A stretch of DNA of 64,000 bases from Fibrobacter sp. UWB4 (lineage in GTDB: Bacteria > Fibrobacterota > Fibrobacteria > Fibrobacterales > Fibrobacteraceae), in contig NZ_MWQI01000001.1 of NCBI RefSeq assembly GCF_002210345.1, positions 620,001 through 684,000 on the forward strand. Direction: 5' to 3'. The notes under the pieces are model-generated. The model did not search any database. It had not been told where the DNA came from and was given only the letters and a program-made list of their open reading frames with translations. The position numbers were made by a program, and so were the translations under genes. Below are positions 42,437 to 49,606 of the stretch, piece after piece (within the stretch, counting starts at the first letter, position 1; every line of letters starts with the position of its first letter).

Positions 42437-42465
42437 TTGACGGAATACGCTTAATTTGCTATAAT
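42437..42465 (+). promoter_or_regulatory. sigma-70-type promoter for tRNA-Glu
   Basis: TTGACG (42437-42442), a 17-base spacer and a perfect TATAAT (42460-42465). Start of transcription is expected about 42472, 5 bases before the tRNA. Confidence 0.82.
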
Positions 42466-42476
42466 GTGCCGCACTT

Positions 42477-42549
42477 GCCCCCATCGTCTAGTGGCCCAGG
42501 ACTCGGGATTCTCATTCCCGCAACAGCGGTTCGAGTCCGCTTAGGGGTA
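42477..42549 (+). tRNA. tRNA-Glu, anticodon CTC
   Basis: The cloverleaf is clear: D-arm GTC...GAC with the Glu-type TAGTGGCCCAG loop, anticodon stem CGGGA/TCCCG around TTCTCAT (anticodon CTC), and T-arm AGCGG-TTCGAGT-CCGCT. The acceptor stem GCCCCCA/TAGGGGT has a G-U pair at the end and one C-A mismatch. No CCA is encoded. It decodes GAG. A good promoter precedes and two terminators follow. Confidence 0.9.
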
Positions 42550-42553
42550 TAAA

Positions 42554-42582
42554 AACGACCAACCGAAAGGCTGGTCGTTTTT
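42554..42582 (+). terminator. intrinsic terminator after tRNA-Glu
   Basis: AACGACCA and TGGTCGTT pair around ACCGAAAGGC, then a T run. Confidence 0.88.
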
Positions 42583-42587
42583 ACTTT

Positions 42588-42607
42588 CCGCCACAGGGGT
42601 ATAAAAA
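42588..42607 (+). pseudogene. vestigial tRNA 3' end
   Basis: CCGCCACAGGGGTATAAAAA repeats the end of the tRNA gene (CCGCTTAGGGGTATAAAAA) about 51 bases downstream and is again followed by a terminator. It looks like the remains of a tandem tRNA gene. Confidence 0.6.
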
Positions 42608-42636
42608 AGTCTAACCGAAAAGGTTAGGCTTTTTTT
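42608..42636 (+). terminator. second intrinsic terminator
   Basis: AGTCTAACC and GGTTAGGCT pair around GAAAA, followed by seven T. It follows the vestigial tRNA end. Confidence 0.85.
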
Positions 42637-42652
42637 GTAATATGAAAGTCTT

Positions 42653-42763
42653 GCGGGCGGGGTCCCAGCTCGGAGTTGACGCCTACGGCGTCAGCGGCTT
42701 CACTCGGTCATGTGCGCCTGCAAGCAGTCGCCCGCGACTCTCGTTTTGCACGCTACTGCGAAG
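42653..42763 (+). repeat. family C repeat (111 bp), copy 2
   Basis: Same 111-bp length, hairpin and ends as copy 1 at 39994; about 13 differences, mostly between GGTCATG and CTCTCG. Together the copies flank ppiD and the tRNA as direct repeats. Confidence 0.85.
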
Positions 42764-42780
42764 GATTCTGTAAAACTAAA

Positions 42781-42807
42781 AAAGCCAGGGTTTGTACCCT
42801 GGCTTTT
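42781..42807. terminator. bidirectional terminator
   Basis: AAAGCCAGGGT and ACCCTGGCTTT pair around TTGT. With the A run before and T run after, it suits the porin-like gene on the minus strand. Confidence 0.8.
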
Positions 42808-42870
42808 CAAATGCTTTAAGCGAGCTTCGCGCAGTTTAGTTAATATGCCCGCGCGTTTTGGCGTTTACGA

Positions 42871-43941
42871 TTACTTGATTGTGCTCGTGAGGCGGAAGGC
42901 GAAGCCGACGTCGCTGATTTCATTGCCGCTATAGACGCTGAACTGGAGCTTTGTCTTTGCAATCTTCTTGGCCCATGCTACAGTCCATGCCCAGTCGTCA
43001 ATCTTTTTGCCGTCATTAAGCTTCTTTCTGTCGCCGATGTGTTCCCATTCCACATAGAGGCTGCTCATAAGGTTGCTCATGAATCCTTCTTCTGGGGCGT
43101 ATTCTGCGCCGATGTAGAACGGCATGTAAGAATCACCTGGTTTCATGTACTTGCATTCAGGAGCGACGTAATTGTTGGCCGCTTTTTCGACCGCATTGTC
43201 CTGCGTGAAAATATAGGCGTATTCGCTGTAAAGACGGAGATCAGCAATCTTGTAGCTCAGGTAAGATGCCATGCGGTGTGTGATGGCTGCTGTATTTTGC
43301 AGTGGATCGATGGCGTTGCTGCGGTAGGCGAATTTTGCTTCGAGCGGGAAGTCGAACTTGAGATCTTCTTCAATGCGGATGTAGCCTGTATTGAATTTGT
43401 TGTCTCTTGTGGCGATCATGGCGTTGAAGTTGGAGTAACCCGTTTTCCAGCCGAATTCAAGGGCATTATGAGCGTAGTCGCGCATCCAAAGTCCTCGTGC
43501 CGTCAAATCCTTGTCGATGTAGGTACCGAAGTGTGTGGACTGGGACCAGTCCGTTTTCCAGTGACCGACCTTGAGGTTGAATGTGTGGCTGTTGTAAATC
43601 CATTTGTAGTTTGCCCAGTAGAGATCTGCGAGAATCTTGTCCTGTGCGGACTTGGTCGTCTTGAGATTGTCATTATCCCATGTTGCGTCTGTGACGTTGA
43701 TATTGCCAAACTGCGGGGCAAAAATGCGAAGCATCACCTGTGCATCGAAGTTTTCGCTTTTATAAAGTCCGCCAATGTTGGCGCGAATCCAGAAGGAACT
43801 CAAGTTGTTGTCGCGGTCAGCAATTGTCTTGGTGGCCTGAGTCTGGACGTTACCTTTGAGATTGAATTCACCATCGGCGGCAAAAGCTGCAGAGCACATT
43901 CCTGCAACCAAAACAGCACTTGTAATTTTTTTGAAGTTCAT
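42871..43941 (-). CDS. porin-like outer-membrane protein
   Basis: The 356-residue protein has a signal peptide (MNFKKITSAVLVAGMCSAAFA) and a sequence of short amphipathic strands rich in Tyr, Trp and Asn, ending in a hydrophobic strand FAFRLTSTIK, as in beta-barrel porins. The strand SFWIRANIGGLYKSENFDAQ is typical of the first hairpins. Substrate unknown. A bidirectional terminator lies just downstream. Confidence 0.75.
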   Translation of the reverse strand: MNFKKITSAVLVAGMCSAAFAADGEFNLKGNVQTQATKTIADRDNNLSSFWIRANIGGLYKSENFDAQVMLRIFAPQFGNINVTDATWDNDNLKTTKSAQDKILADLYWANYKWIYNSHTFNLKVGHWKTDWSQSTHFGTYIDKDLTARGLWMRDYAHNALEFGWKTGYSNFNAMIATRDNKFNTGYIRIEEDLKFDFPLEAKFAYRSNAIDPLQNTAAITHRMASYLSYKIADLRLYSEYAYIFTQDNAVEKAANNYVAPECKYMKPGDSYMPFYIGAEYAPEEGFMSNLMSSLYVEWEHIGDRKKLNDGKKIDDWAWTVAWAKKIAKTKLQFSVYSGNEISDVGFAFRLTSTIK

Positions 43942-44072
43942 GGTTTCTCCGTATAAGTTTTTTACAATAAAAATTTAGAAATTTCAAAAAATATTTAAAG
44001 ATAATTTGAAACTATGTCTGTCAATTTTTATTTTTGCCTCGCATAATACGCTTCATTTTTAGGAGTACAAGA

Positions 44073-44771
44073 ATGAGAATGATATCCCGCATTGCCCTTT
44101 CGGCTATGGTGGCTGTTTCTTTTGCATCTGCCGGCAAGCTCGCGCCGAATAAGACGCACGCTGTGTTGAATGTGACATATACGAACAACGAAGATGTTCC
44201 GCATGCAAATAAAAAACTTACGTTTGTAGGTCAAAATAAAGGCAAGAAGGTGGTGGTGACGACGGACGTGTATGGCGAAGCGAGTTTCCATATTCCACGT
44301 GAAGATACTTACACGATTTTGTGCGAAAGCCTGACCGGCCCGTTTGAATGCGGCGAGACTCCATATGTTTCCCGTACGGCTAGCACGGGGGGAATTTCCG
44401 TTGTCTTTGACGATACTCGTTCGGAACTTACGGGTGTGACGTTCAAGGCTGGAAGCGCAGAGCTTGTTCCTAGTTCTTTGAAAACGCTTGATGCTGCAAT
44501 TGCTGGGCTGAAACGTAATCCGAAGGCCAAGATCGAGGTGGAAGGCCATACGAGTAGCGATGGCTCCGCAGAACTCAACCAGCAACTTTCCGAAGACCGC
44601 GCGAATAGTGTCCGCAGCTACATGATCGAACAGGGAATCGATGCGGAGCGCGTGACTGCTGTGGGTTATGGCCCGAGCCGTCCTAAAGCGAGCAATTCAA
44701 GTGAAGCGGGCCGCCGTGCTAACCGCCGCATTGAACTCAAAGTGCTCAACGCCGACGAAGTGAATTTCTAA
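44073..44771 (+). CDS. OmpA-family peptidoglycan-associated protein
   Basis: The 232-residue protein has a signal peptide, an Ig/transthyretin-like domain (residues about 20-115: AVLNVTYTNNEDVPHANKKL) and a C-terminal OmpA/Pal domain with EVEGHTSSDGSAELNQQLSEDRANSVRSYM and the RRANRRIEL end that binds diaminopimelate peptidoglycan. It tethers the outer membrane to the wall. ATG 44073 follows AGGAG; a 13-codon upstream extension is rejected. Confidence 0.9.
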   Translation: MRMISRIALSAMVAVSFASAGKLAPNKTHAVLNVTYTNNEDVPHANKKLTFVGQNKGKKVVVTTDVYGEASFHIPREDTYTILCESLTGPFECGETPYVSRTASTGGISVVFDDTRSELTGVTFKAGSAELVPSSLKTLDAAIAGLKRNPKAKIEVEGHTSSDGSAELNQQLSEDRANSVRSYMIEQGIDAERVTAVGYGPSRPKASNSSEAGRRANRRIELKVLNADEVNF

Positions 44772-44781
44772 AAAACGAGAT

Positions 44782-44805
44782 GCGCGGCCGATGAGCCGCG
44801 CTTCT
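44782..44805 (+). terminator. hairpin after the OmpA-family gene
   Basis: GCGCGGC and GCCGCGC pair around CGATGA, with a weak TTCTT tract. Confidence 0.6.
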
Positions 44806-44846
44806 TATAATGTACACTTTAAATCCCGCGAATCTTGAAAATGAAG

Positions 44847-44868
44847 AAAGCCGCAAATCGCGGCTTTT
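44847..44868. terminator. short bidirectional hairpin
   Basis: AAAGCCGC and GCGGCTTT pair around AAATC, flanked by A and T runs, between convergent genes. Confidence 0.65.
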
Positions 44869-44873
44869 CAGCT

Positions 44874-44902
44874 GTCATTCCCGCCTCTGAGCGGGAATCT
44901 CC
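44874..44902 (+). repeat. family P palindrome
   Basis: GTCATTCCCGC, CTCTGA, GCGGGAATCTCC, with perfect ATTCCCGC/GCGGGAAT arms. Confidence 0.8.
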
Positions 44903-44913
44903 TTTTTAGGGGA

Positions 44914-45747
44914 TTAAACTGCGCGAATCCCGTCTTCTTCGATGACGATTTTTTCTTCGCGGAAGAGCGTCCCGATAATCTTCTTGAAGGTCTTCTTGGA
45001 CATGCCGAATTCGCGACGGATGGTTTCCGGGTCGGTGTGGTCGCCGTAGGGGAGGAATCCGCCTGCTTCTTCGAGCTTTTGCAAGACCGCATTGGGGCTT
45101 TCGCTTTTCATCATGCCCTTGTAGCCGATCGGAGTCAAGTTGAGCGTAATCTTTCCGTCGCTTGTAAAACGCTGGATAAATCCGGGCATCGTATCGCCGA
45201 TGTAGATGCGTTCCATGCCGGGCGTCATCATGAGGCGGCCCGTGTAGCGGTAATCCACGAGGCAATCGACGTAGTCGGGCGTGACTTCGTAAGCGGCGAG
45301 TTCTACGCGCTGGCCGATGTGGAGGTCGTTTGTGTCTGGATCGATAAAGCTCTTGATCTTTTCTGTGGCGATGATGCGTCCGCTCTTTTCGTCTTCGAGA
45401 ACAAAGACAACGCAACGGTCGCCTTTCTGCAATTCACCGAGCTGTTGCTTGAAGGGGAGGAACAAGTCCTTGTTGAGACCCCAGTCCAAGAATGCGCCAA
45501 CGCGGTTGACTTCCTTGACTGTGAGCACCGCAAATTCGCCTACCTGAGCGAGCGGCTTGTCAAGCGTTGCAATCGGGCGGTCTTCGGAATCCGTGTAAAC
45601 GAACACGTCAATGATTTCGCCTTCGACAAGCGTGAATTTGTTGCGGTTGCCGGGGAGGAGTACGCTGCCGCCAGTTTCAAGTTCCAGGTAGTAACCTTGC
45701 GGGGTGATAGACTCCACGCGTGCGCGGTTAATTCTTCCAAGTTCCAT
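44914..45747 (-). CDS. cvfB: CvfB-family S1 RNA-binding protein
   Basis: The 277-residue protein has S1-type OB-fold repeats and a C-terminal winged-helix domain (GDHTDPETIRREFGMSKKTFKK, KKIIGTLFREEKI) as in CvfB/YitL, a conserved RNA-binding virulence regulator of Gram-positives also present in Bacteroidota. The start at ATG 45747 (MELGRIN) follows AAAGGC; the open frame continues upstream but that part is not conserved-looking. It is downstream of an ABC-F gene and a DUF5662 gene on the same strand. Confidence 0.86.
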   Translation of the reverse strand: MELGRINRARVESITPQGYYLELETGGSVLLPGNRNKFTLVEGEIIDVFVYTDSEDRPIATLDKPLAQVGEFAVLTVKEVNRVGAFLDWGLNKDLFLPFKQQLGELQKGDRCVVFVLEDEKSGRIIATEKIKSFIDPDTNDLHIGQRVELAAYEVTPDYVDCLVDYRYTGRLMMTPGMERIYIGDTMPGFIQRFTSDGKITLNLTPIGYKGMMKSESPNAVLQKLEEAGGFLPYGDHTDPETIRREFGMSKKTFKKIIGTLFREEKIVIEEDGIRAV

Positions 45748-45821
45748 AATTTGCCTTTCCGTTCTGGTATCCCGCAGGGCGGGGTTAATGTCGCGGACAT
45801 CCGCGATATGACTAAATATAG

Positions 45822-46358
45822 TTATTCCGTCGGCAGTTCTTTGCAATGCCGCATAAACTTAAGCGTTTCTTTTTCGCCATCCGTCGCAAGCTTCTTGAGC
45901 AAGAACAACAATTTCTTGTAAGTCGTCTCCGTCATCTTCTCGTGCGCGGTGCTTTTCGTCAAATACTGGAGCGGAGATTCTTGCGTGTAGCTTTTCTTGT
46001 TGTAAGTCTTGGAGGCGGCCACGCGGTCGCAGAACATCTCCTTGATGTAGCGGTCCGGCATGTCCATCGGCACGATTTTTTTTGTCTTCATGTCGTAATC
46101 GTACCAGAATTCAAAGTGGTGTTTGTTGCGCCCTTTGTGGTGCATCCAAGCAAGGCTCATGCCCGTGTCGCGGCGTTCGCCGTTGTTTGGCGATTCCTTG
46201 CCCGTGTAATATTTTGCACCAGGAATAAATTCGGTGGGACTGTACTTCGATAAATCGTGGAACAGTCCCTGCAACCCGATACCGGCCTTAAAGCAAAGCC
46301 GAACGACTTCGTTTCTGTGCTTGGTAATTGTGATGAAGTGCCGGATCGGGTGGAACAT
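45822..46358 (-). CDS. DUF5662-like protein
   Basis: The 178-residue protein begins HPIRHFITITKHRNEVVRLCFKAGIGLQGLFHDLSKYS and has WMHHKGRNKHHFEFW; the conserved His/Asp (LFHDLSKYSPTEF, HHKGRNKHH) recall an HD-like metal site. I recall it as DUF5662, function unknown. It begins 5 bases after the ABC-F gene, so it is in that operon. Confidence 0.72.
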   Translation of the reverse strand: MFHPIRHFITITKHRNEVVRLCFKAGIGLQGLFHDLSKYSPTEFIPGAKYYTGKESPNNGERRDTGMSLAWMHHKGRNKHHFEFWYDYDMKTKKIVPMDMPDRYIKEMFCDRVAASKTYNKKSYTQESPLQYLTKSTAHEKMTETTYKKLLFLLKKLATDGEKETLKFMRHCKELPTE

Positions 46359-46363
46359 GATTT

Positions 46364-47959
46364 TTACTTCTTCTTGGTCTTCTTGCTTTCAAGCCATTCG
46401 TCGAAGGTAATGCTGCGGTCAACAATGCCATTCGGCGTGAGTTCCAAGACGCGGTTTGCGATCGTTTGAACAAATTCATGGTCCTGAGAGCAGAAGATGA
46501 CCGGACCCTGGAAAGCCTTGAGGCCGTTGTTCAAAGCGGTAATGGCTTCCAAATCGAGGTGAGCGGTCGGTTCGTCGAGCAACAAGCAGTTTGCGTTCGA
46601 GAGCATCATCTTCGAAAGCATGCAGCGTACCTTTTCACCACCGGAGAGCACGTTTGCGCTCTTGAGGGCTTCTTCACCGGTAAAGAGCATACGGCCGAGG
46701 AATCCGCGGATGAACGTTTCGTCCTGTTCCTTGCTGTACTGGCGCAGCCAATCCACGAGGGAGAAGTCCGTCTTGAAGTAGGCGTCGTTGTTCTTCGGGA
46801 AGTAGTTGTAGCTGATGGTGTTGCCCCACTTGAGCACACCTTCCGGAGCCTTGGTTTCTTCGGCAATGAGCTGGAAGAACGCGGTCTTGAGCGTGTCGAA
46901 TTCACCGACGAGCGCAACCTTGTCCTGGTTGCCGAGCGAGAAGTTCAGACCCTTGCAGATGATGCCGTCGCCGCCGTCGATTGTGGCGTTCTTGACTTCG
47001 AGCACGATCTTGCCCGGTTCGCGGTCCATCTTGAAGTTCACCCACGGGAACTTACGGCTCGATGCCGGCATTTCTTCGACGGTCATCTTGTCCAAAAGCT
47101 TCTTACGGCTGGTGGCCTGCTTGGCCTTAGCGGCATTCGATGCGAAGCGGCGGATGAATGCCTTCAATTCTTCGATCTTTTCTTCAGCGCGGCGGTTCTG
47201 GTCCTTGCGCTGCTTCTGGGCGAGCTGGCTTGCTGCGTACCAGAATTCGTAGTTACCGCCGTAAATGTTGATCTTGCCGTAGTCGATATCGCAAGTGTGC
47301 GTACAGACGGCGTTCAAGAAGTGACGGTCATGGCTCACCACGATCACGATGTTTTCGAAGCGTTCGAGGTAGTCTTCGAGCCAGCCGACTGTTTCCAAGT
47401 CAAGGTGGTTCGTCGGTTCGTCCAAGAGCAAAATGTCCGGGTTGCCAAACAGAGCTTGGGCGAGGAGTACGCGAATTTTCTGACCGCCGTCGAGGTCCGA
47501 CATCAAGTTGTAGTGGAATTCTTCGGGAATGCCAAGACCCTTGAGAAGCACGGCTGCGTTGGAGTCGGCTTCGTAACCGCCGATTTCGCCAAAGCGCGTT
47601 TCGATTTCCATGGCCTGCATGCCCTGTTCTTCGGTCATTTCAGGGAGCGCGTAAAGTTCGTCGCGCTTCTTGCCAAGTTCGTAGAGTTCCGGGAAACCCA
47701 TCATCACGGTTTCGAGGACAGTGTTGTTTTCGTAAGCAAAGTGGTCTTGCTTAAGGACGGCGATACGTTCGCCCGGGTCCTTCGTGACTTCACCCGTGTT
47801 CGGTTCGAGTTCGCCCGAAAGAATCTTGAGGAATGTGGATTTGCCGGCACCGTTTGCGCCGATGACACCGTAGCAGTTGCCTCTCTTGAAGGAAAGGTTC
47901 ACTTCCTTGAAGAGGACGCGGCTACCATACTGAAGACTGACATTAGAAACATTAAGCAT
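46364..47959 (-). CDS. ABC-F family ribosome-associated ATPase
   Basis: The 531-residue protein has two ABC ATPase domains without membrane segments. Motifs: GVIGANGAGKST and VALVGEFDT for the P-loops (the second is unusual), DGGQKIR and SGGEKVR as signature sequences, and ILLLDEPTNHLD and LLLDEPTAHLD. The inter-domain linker is KQATSRKKLLDKMTVEEMPASSRKFPW, as in YbiT-type ABC-F proteins. These bind the ribosomal E site and regulate translation. ATG 47959 is preferred to an upstream in-frame codon. It leads a three-gene operon. Confidence 0.88.
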   Translation of the reverse strand: MLNVSNVSLQYGSRVLFKEVNLSFKRGNCYGVIGANGAGKSTFLKILSGELEPNTGEVTKDPGERIAVLKQDHFAYENNTVLETVMMGFPELYELGKKRDELYALPEMTEEQGMQAMEIETRFGEIGGYEADSNAAVLLKGLGIPEEFHYNLMSDLDGGQKIRVLLAQALFGNPDILLLDEPTNHLDLETVGWLEDYLERFENIVIVVSHDRHFLNAVCTHTCDIDYGKINIYGGNYEFWYAASQLAQKQRKDQNRRAEEKIEELKAFIRRFASNAAKAKQATSRKKLLDKMTVEEMPASSRKFPWVNFKMDREPGKIVLEVKNATIDGGDGIICKGLNFSLGNQDKVALVGEFDTLKTAFFQLIAEETKAPEGVLKWGNTISYNYFPKNNDAYFKTDFSLVDWLRQYSKEQDETFIRGFLGRMLFTGEEALKSANVLSGGEKVRCMLSKMMLSNANCLLLDEPTAHLDLEAITALNNGLKAFQGPVIFCSQDHEFVQTIANRVLELTPNGIVDRSITFDEWLESKKTKKK

Positions 47960-48029
47960 GGCGCCAAAGATAGTAAATTGTAGGGTCGGATTGTAGGGGG
48001 CTTCTTGTGGATTCAATTGAAATAAGGTT

Positions 48030-48057
48030 GTCATGCCCGACTTGAACGGGCATCTCC
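48030..48057 (+). repeat. family P palindrome
   Basis: GTCATGCCCGA, CTTGAA, CGGGCATCTCC: arms GCCCG and CGGGC within ATGCCCG and CGGGCAT. Confidence 0.8.
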
Positions 48058-48088
48058 TTCTTGAAAAAAGTTATTTTTAAGGTCTACT

Positions 48089-48718
48089 ATGAATTTTAAT
48101 TTGTTTGATCGTATGGCGAATTACGCCATTTGCGCATCTTTTGCTCTTGCGATGTCTTGTGCTTTGTCGGGTTGTTCCGATGAACGTCATGAGTCGTCCG
48201 TTAATGCTGTAGATGTGATTAATGATGAAAGTTCGTCTTCTGTCAAAAGCTTGTCTTCGTCCTCAACAGCAAATTCCTTTTTTAGCGGAACCTGGCGCGA
48301 AGATTGCCTTGCTAAAATCAACGAATACCGGGCAACTGAAAATCTTGACCCGCTGACGCTTGCACCCGAAGAAAAGCAGGTTTGTACGGACAAGGAAGCC
48401 GCTGATGACCTCGCTGAAAACAAGGCTCACGGTCACTTTGGCAACTGCGGCGAAGGCGCTCAAAACTCGGGTCCGAATTTCAACACTTCATGGCGTAGGA
48501 CGGCAACTGAAGCAACCGATGCCTACCTTAAGATGATGTGGGAAGATGAAAAGGCTCTCGTGACAAGCGGCGAGCGCGATCCCGACAAAAAAGAGGATTA
48601 TTCCTACATTGGCCATTACCTCAATATGAAGGGCAATTACAAAACAGTCGCCTGCGGTATCGCACTCTCGAAAGATGGCAAAAAAGGCTGGCTGAATATC
48701 AATTTCTTCAGAAAGTAA
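48089..48718 (+). CDS. lipoprotein with CAP (SCP/PR-1) domain
   Basis: The 209-residue protein has a lipoprotein signal with lipobox LSGCS, a Ser-rich linker (SSSSVKSLSSSSTANS) and a CAP domain from about residue 75: CLAKINEYRATENLDPLTLAPE, then a His/Glu region HGHFGNCGEGAQN and the C-terminal NYKTVACGIALSKDGKKGWLNINF. CAP proteins are extracellular; bacterial roles are unclear. The Ser-rich linker is typical of Fibrobacter surface proteins. Confidence 0.82.
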   Translation: MNFNLFDRMANYAICASFALAMSCALSGCSDERHESSVNAVDVINDESSSSVKSLSSSSTANSFFSGTWREDCLAKINEYRATENLDPLTLAPEEKQVCTDKEAADDLAENKAHGHFGNCGEGAQNSGPNFNTSWRRTATEATDAYLKMMWEDEKALVTSGERDPDKKEDYSYIGHYLNMKGNYKTVACGIALSKDGKKGWLNINFFRK

Positions 48719-48738
48719 ATACCTAATAAAATTGTAAG

Positions 48739-48775
48739 AAATTTCCATGTTATTTTGTTGTATGGGAATTTTTTT
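48739..48775 (+). terminator. intrinsic terminator after the CAP lipoprotein
   Basis: AAATTTCCAT and ATGGGAATTT pair (one wobble) and are followed by a run of seven T. Confidence 0.78.
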
Positions 48776-48826
48776 GTAATATAAATTCTATATAATTGGT
48801 TCCTATGATTTTTTAAATTTGACCTT

Positions 48827-49597
48827 ATGAAATCAAGGTCAAAATTTTTCATTTTTATCCTGACTTTTGTCGCGCTTGCATTTTCGGCTTCGTATGCCGA
48901 TTCTCCGAAGCCTGCTAAAAAAGGAGGGCTTCTTGGAAGTCTTTTCCCTGTTGAAGAAGATGAAGCGATTCATCGCGGGAATTTTCAAACTGGTGCCACG
49001 CTTTTTTTGCTTCAGGGTAGCTCTGATGACGATGCCTTAAATATCATTTTTGGCGATATCTACAAGGCTGAAGGCTACACCTTCACCGCAGAAGCGTTTG
49101 GCGGGTATTTTGTCCGTGATGCAATGGCCATTGGCACCCGTGTAGGGTATAGCCGTACCTATGCCGATGTTGATTTTTCGATTCTCGAAGATCTTGCGGA
49201 TATTAAACAGCACCGTAAGTATTTAAGCAATGGATTTTTTGTTCAGCCGTTCCTCAAGAATTATTTGAAAGTCCTTGATTCCAAGACAATTTATTTTTTC
49301 AACGAAACATCTCTTACTGTGGAATATTCCTATGGAATTTCTCAGTCGGATGATGGTGAAGATGTCTCGAAAACTAAAAATCACGGCTGGACATTTAAGT
49401 TCGGTATTAACCCGGGACTTTCCATAATGGTCTTGGATCGTTTGGCGTTTGAAACATCCGTAGGTCTTTTGGGACTGAACTCTTCGTGGATGACGATTGA
49501 AGAAAATGATGAAACCCGTAGTAAGGTTTCGTACAATATTGTGAATTTTAAGATAAACTTGTTGGCACTTGACTTTTCGTTGGTGTATTTCTTCTAG
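48827..49597 (+). CDS. outer-membrane beta-barrel protein of unknown function
   Basis: The 256-residue protein has a signal peptide (ending SASYA) and alternating amphipathic strands ending in LLALDFSLVYFF, as in small barrels. A DxxDxD-type acidic stretch and Gly/Tyr-rich strands (FGGYFVRDAMAIGTRVGYSRTY) are visible. The downstream lipoprotein gene starts 9 bases after its stop, so the two are probably co-transcribed. Confidence 0.65.
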   Translation: MKSRSKFFIFILTFVALAFSASYADSPKPAKKGGLLGSLFPVEEDEAIHRGNFQTGATLFLLQGSSDDDALNIIFGDIYKAEGYTFTAEAFGGYFVRDAMAIGTRVGYSRTYADVDFSILEDLADIKQHRKYLSNGFFVQPFLKNYLKVLDSKTIYFFNETSLTVEYSYGISQSDDGEDVSKTKNHGWTFKFGINPGLSIMVLDRLAFETSVGLLGLNSSWMTIEENDETRSKVSYNIVNFKINLLALDFSLVYFF

Positions 49598-49606
49598 GAG
49601 CTTGTG

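Noticed and set aside
46466-47983. 505-codon open frame antisense to the ABC-F gene
   Set aside because: It is a shadow; the sense strand has both ABC domains.
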